From: Rubrivivax sp.
Lineage (GTDB): Bacteria; Pseudomonadota; Gammaproteobacteria; Burkholderiales; Burkholderiaceae_C
DNA length: 6,589 bases
Assembly: GCA_030693565.1 (NCBI GenBank)
Contig: JAUYAJ010000462.1
Span: 1 to 6,589, forward strand
Reading direction: 5' to 3'
In this document: positions 6,181-6,589 of the stretch, in pieces
How positions within the stretch are numbered: position 1 is the stretch's first letter
Layout: every line of letters starts with the position of its first letter
Program-made: the position numbers and the translations under genes
Notes under the pieces: model-generated
Database searches by the model: none
The model's input: only the letters and a program-made list of their open reading frames with translations
What the model was told of the DNA's origin: nothing

Positions 6181-6589
6181 TCATGCGAGCTCGCGCCGCG
6201 GCGCCCGCGCTGCCAGGTCGCGCTTGACGCGCAAGGCCTCCATCACACGCTCGGGCGTGGCCGGCAAGCGCGTCATGCGCACGCCCACGGCATCGAAGAT
6301 CGCGTTGATGATGGCGGCGGCGGTCGGCGTGATCGCCGGCTCGCCAATGCCTTTGACGCCCAGCGGCGTCTTCGGGTCGGGTTCCTGCAGCAGCACCGAG
6401 GTGATCTTCGGCACGTCGAGCGCGGTCGGCAGGATGTACTTGGCGAATCCCGGCGTCGTCGTCTGGCCGTCGACCTGGATGTAGTCCTCCATCAGCGCAT
6501 GGCCGACGGCCATGACGACGCCGCCTTCGATCTGCCCTTCGACCTGCGCCGGGTTGACGACGCGGCCGACGTCGTGCGCCGCCAGACGC
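6181..6589 (-). CDS. Molybdopterin-binding large subunit, xanthine dehydrogenase/aldehyde oxidase family (C-terminal part, cut by window edge)
   Basis: The last 135 residues of a molybdenum hydroxylase large subunit (XdhB/CoxL/AOR type) are visible; the 5' end lies beyond the window. The visible part begins with R-L-A-A-H-D-V-G-R-V-V-N-P, the conserved HDxGxxxNP block of the family, then EGQIEGGVVMAVGHAL (visible residues 17-32). GVKGIGEPAITP (77-88) carries the glutamate (visible residue 83) that acts as the general base next to the molybdenum in characterised members. Such enzymes hydroxylate aldehydes or N-heterocycles with water, and usually pair with [2Fe-2S] and FAD subunits or domains, none of which is seen here. 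The C-terminus is short after the catalytic block and ends with a basic tail, as is normal. The substrate cannot be inferred from this fragment. It reads in the same direction as the next gene, 80 bases away. Confidence 0.9.
   Translation of the reverse strand, partial: RLAAHDVGRVVNPAQVEGQIEGGVVMAVGHALMEDYIQVDGQTTTPGFAKYILPTALDVPKITSVLLQEPDPKTPLGVKGIGEPAITPTAAAIINAIFDAVGVRMTRLPATPERVMEALRVKRDLAARAPRRELA

Overview
The window is GC-rich DNA (by eye roughly two thirds G+C), and every gene I can support lies on the minus strand, so transcription runs from high to low coordinates. The Bug-type periplasmic binding protein and the dense, head-to-tail catabolic gene set suggest a betaproteobacterium, most likely in the Burkholderiales (Comamonadaceae/Alcaligenaceae type). 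This is inference; there is no rRNA or other direct marker.

Layout in order of transcription: (1) 6589-6181, the C-terminal 135 residues of a molybdopterin-binding large subunit of the xanthine dehydrogenase/aldehyde oxidase family, cut by the window edge; (2) an 80-base gap, then 6097-5132, a Bug/TctC-type periplasmic substrate-binding protein with a clear signal peptide and ribosome binding site; (3) 5124-3214, a complete thiamine-diphosphate-dependent enzyme resembling IolD; (4) 3207-1744, a GabD-like aldehyde/semialdehyde dehydrogenase; (5) 1741-23, an IlvD/Edd-family dehydratase of the sugar-acid dehydratase type; (6) from 19 down to the edge, the first six codons of another gene with a strong ribosome binding site. 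Gaps from gene 2 onward are only 7, 6, 2 and 3 bases, so this is almost certainly one operon with coupled translation. The molybdoenzyme may belong to the same transcript.

Together the genes read as a catabolic operon for an oxygen-rich organic acid or polyol-type compound. A solute-capture protein would bind the substrate, a dehydratase would make a 2-keto-3-deoxy compound (or dione), a ThDP enzyme would cleave or decarboxylate it, and an NAD(P)-linked dehydrogenase would oxidise the resulting aldehyde. The molybdenum hydroxylase may perform an initial oxidation. The true substrate cannot be read from the sequence. The combination of an IlvD/Edd dehydratase with an IolD-like enzyme, and without other recognisable iol or ilv genes in view, is the most interesting point.

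No RNA genes, insertion sequences, CRISPR arrays, long repeats, transcriptional regulators or convincing promoters or terminators were seen. No gene-free stretch exceeds 80 bases.
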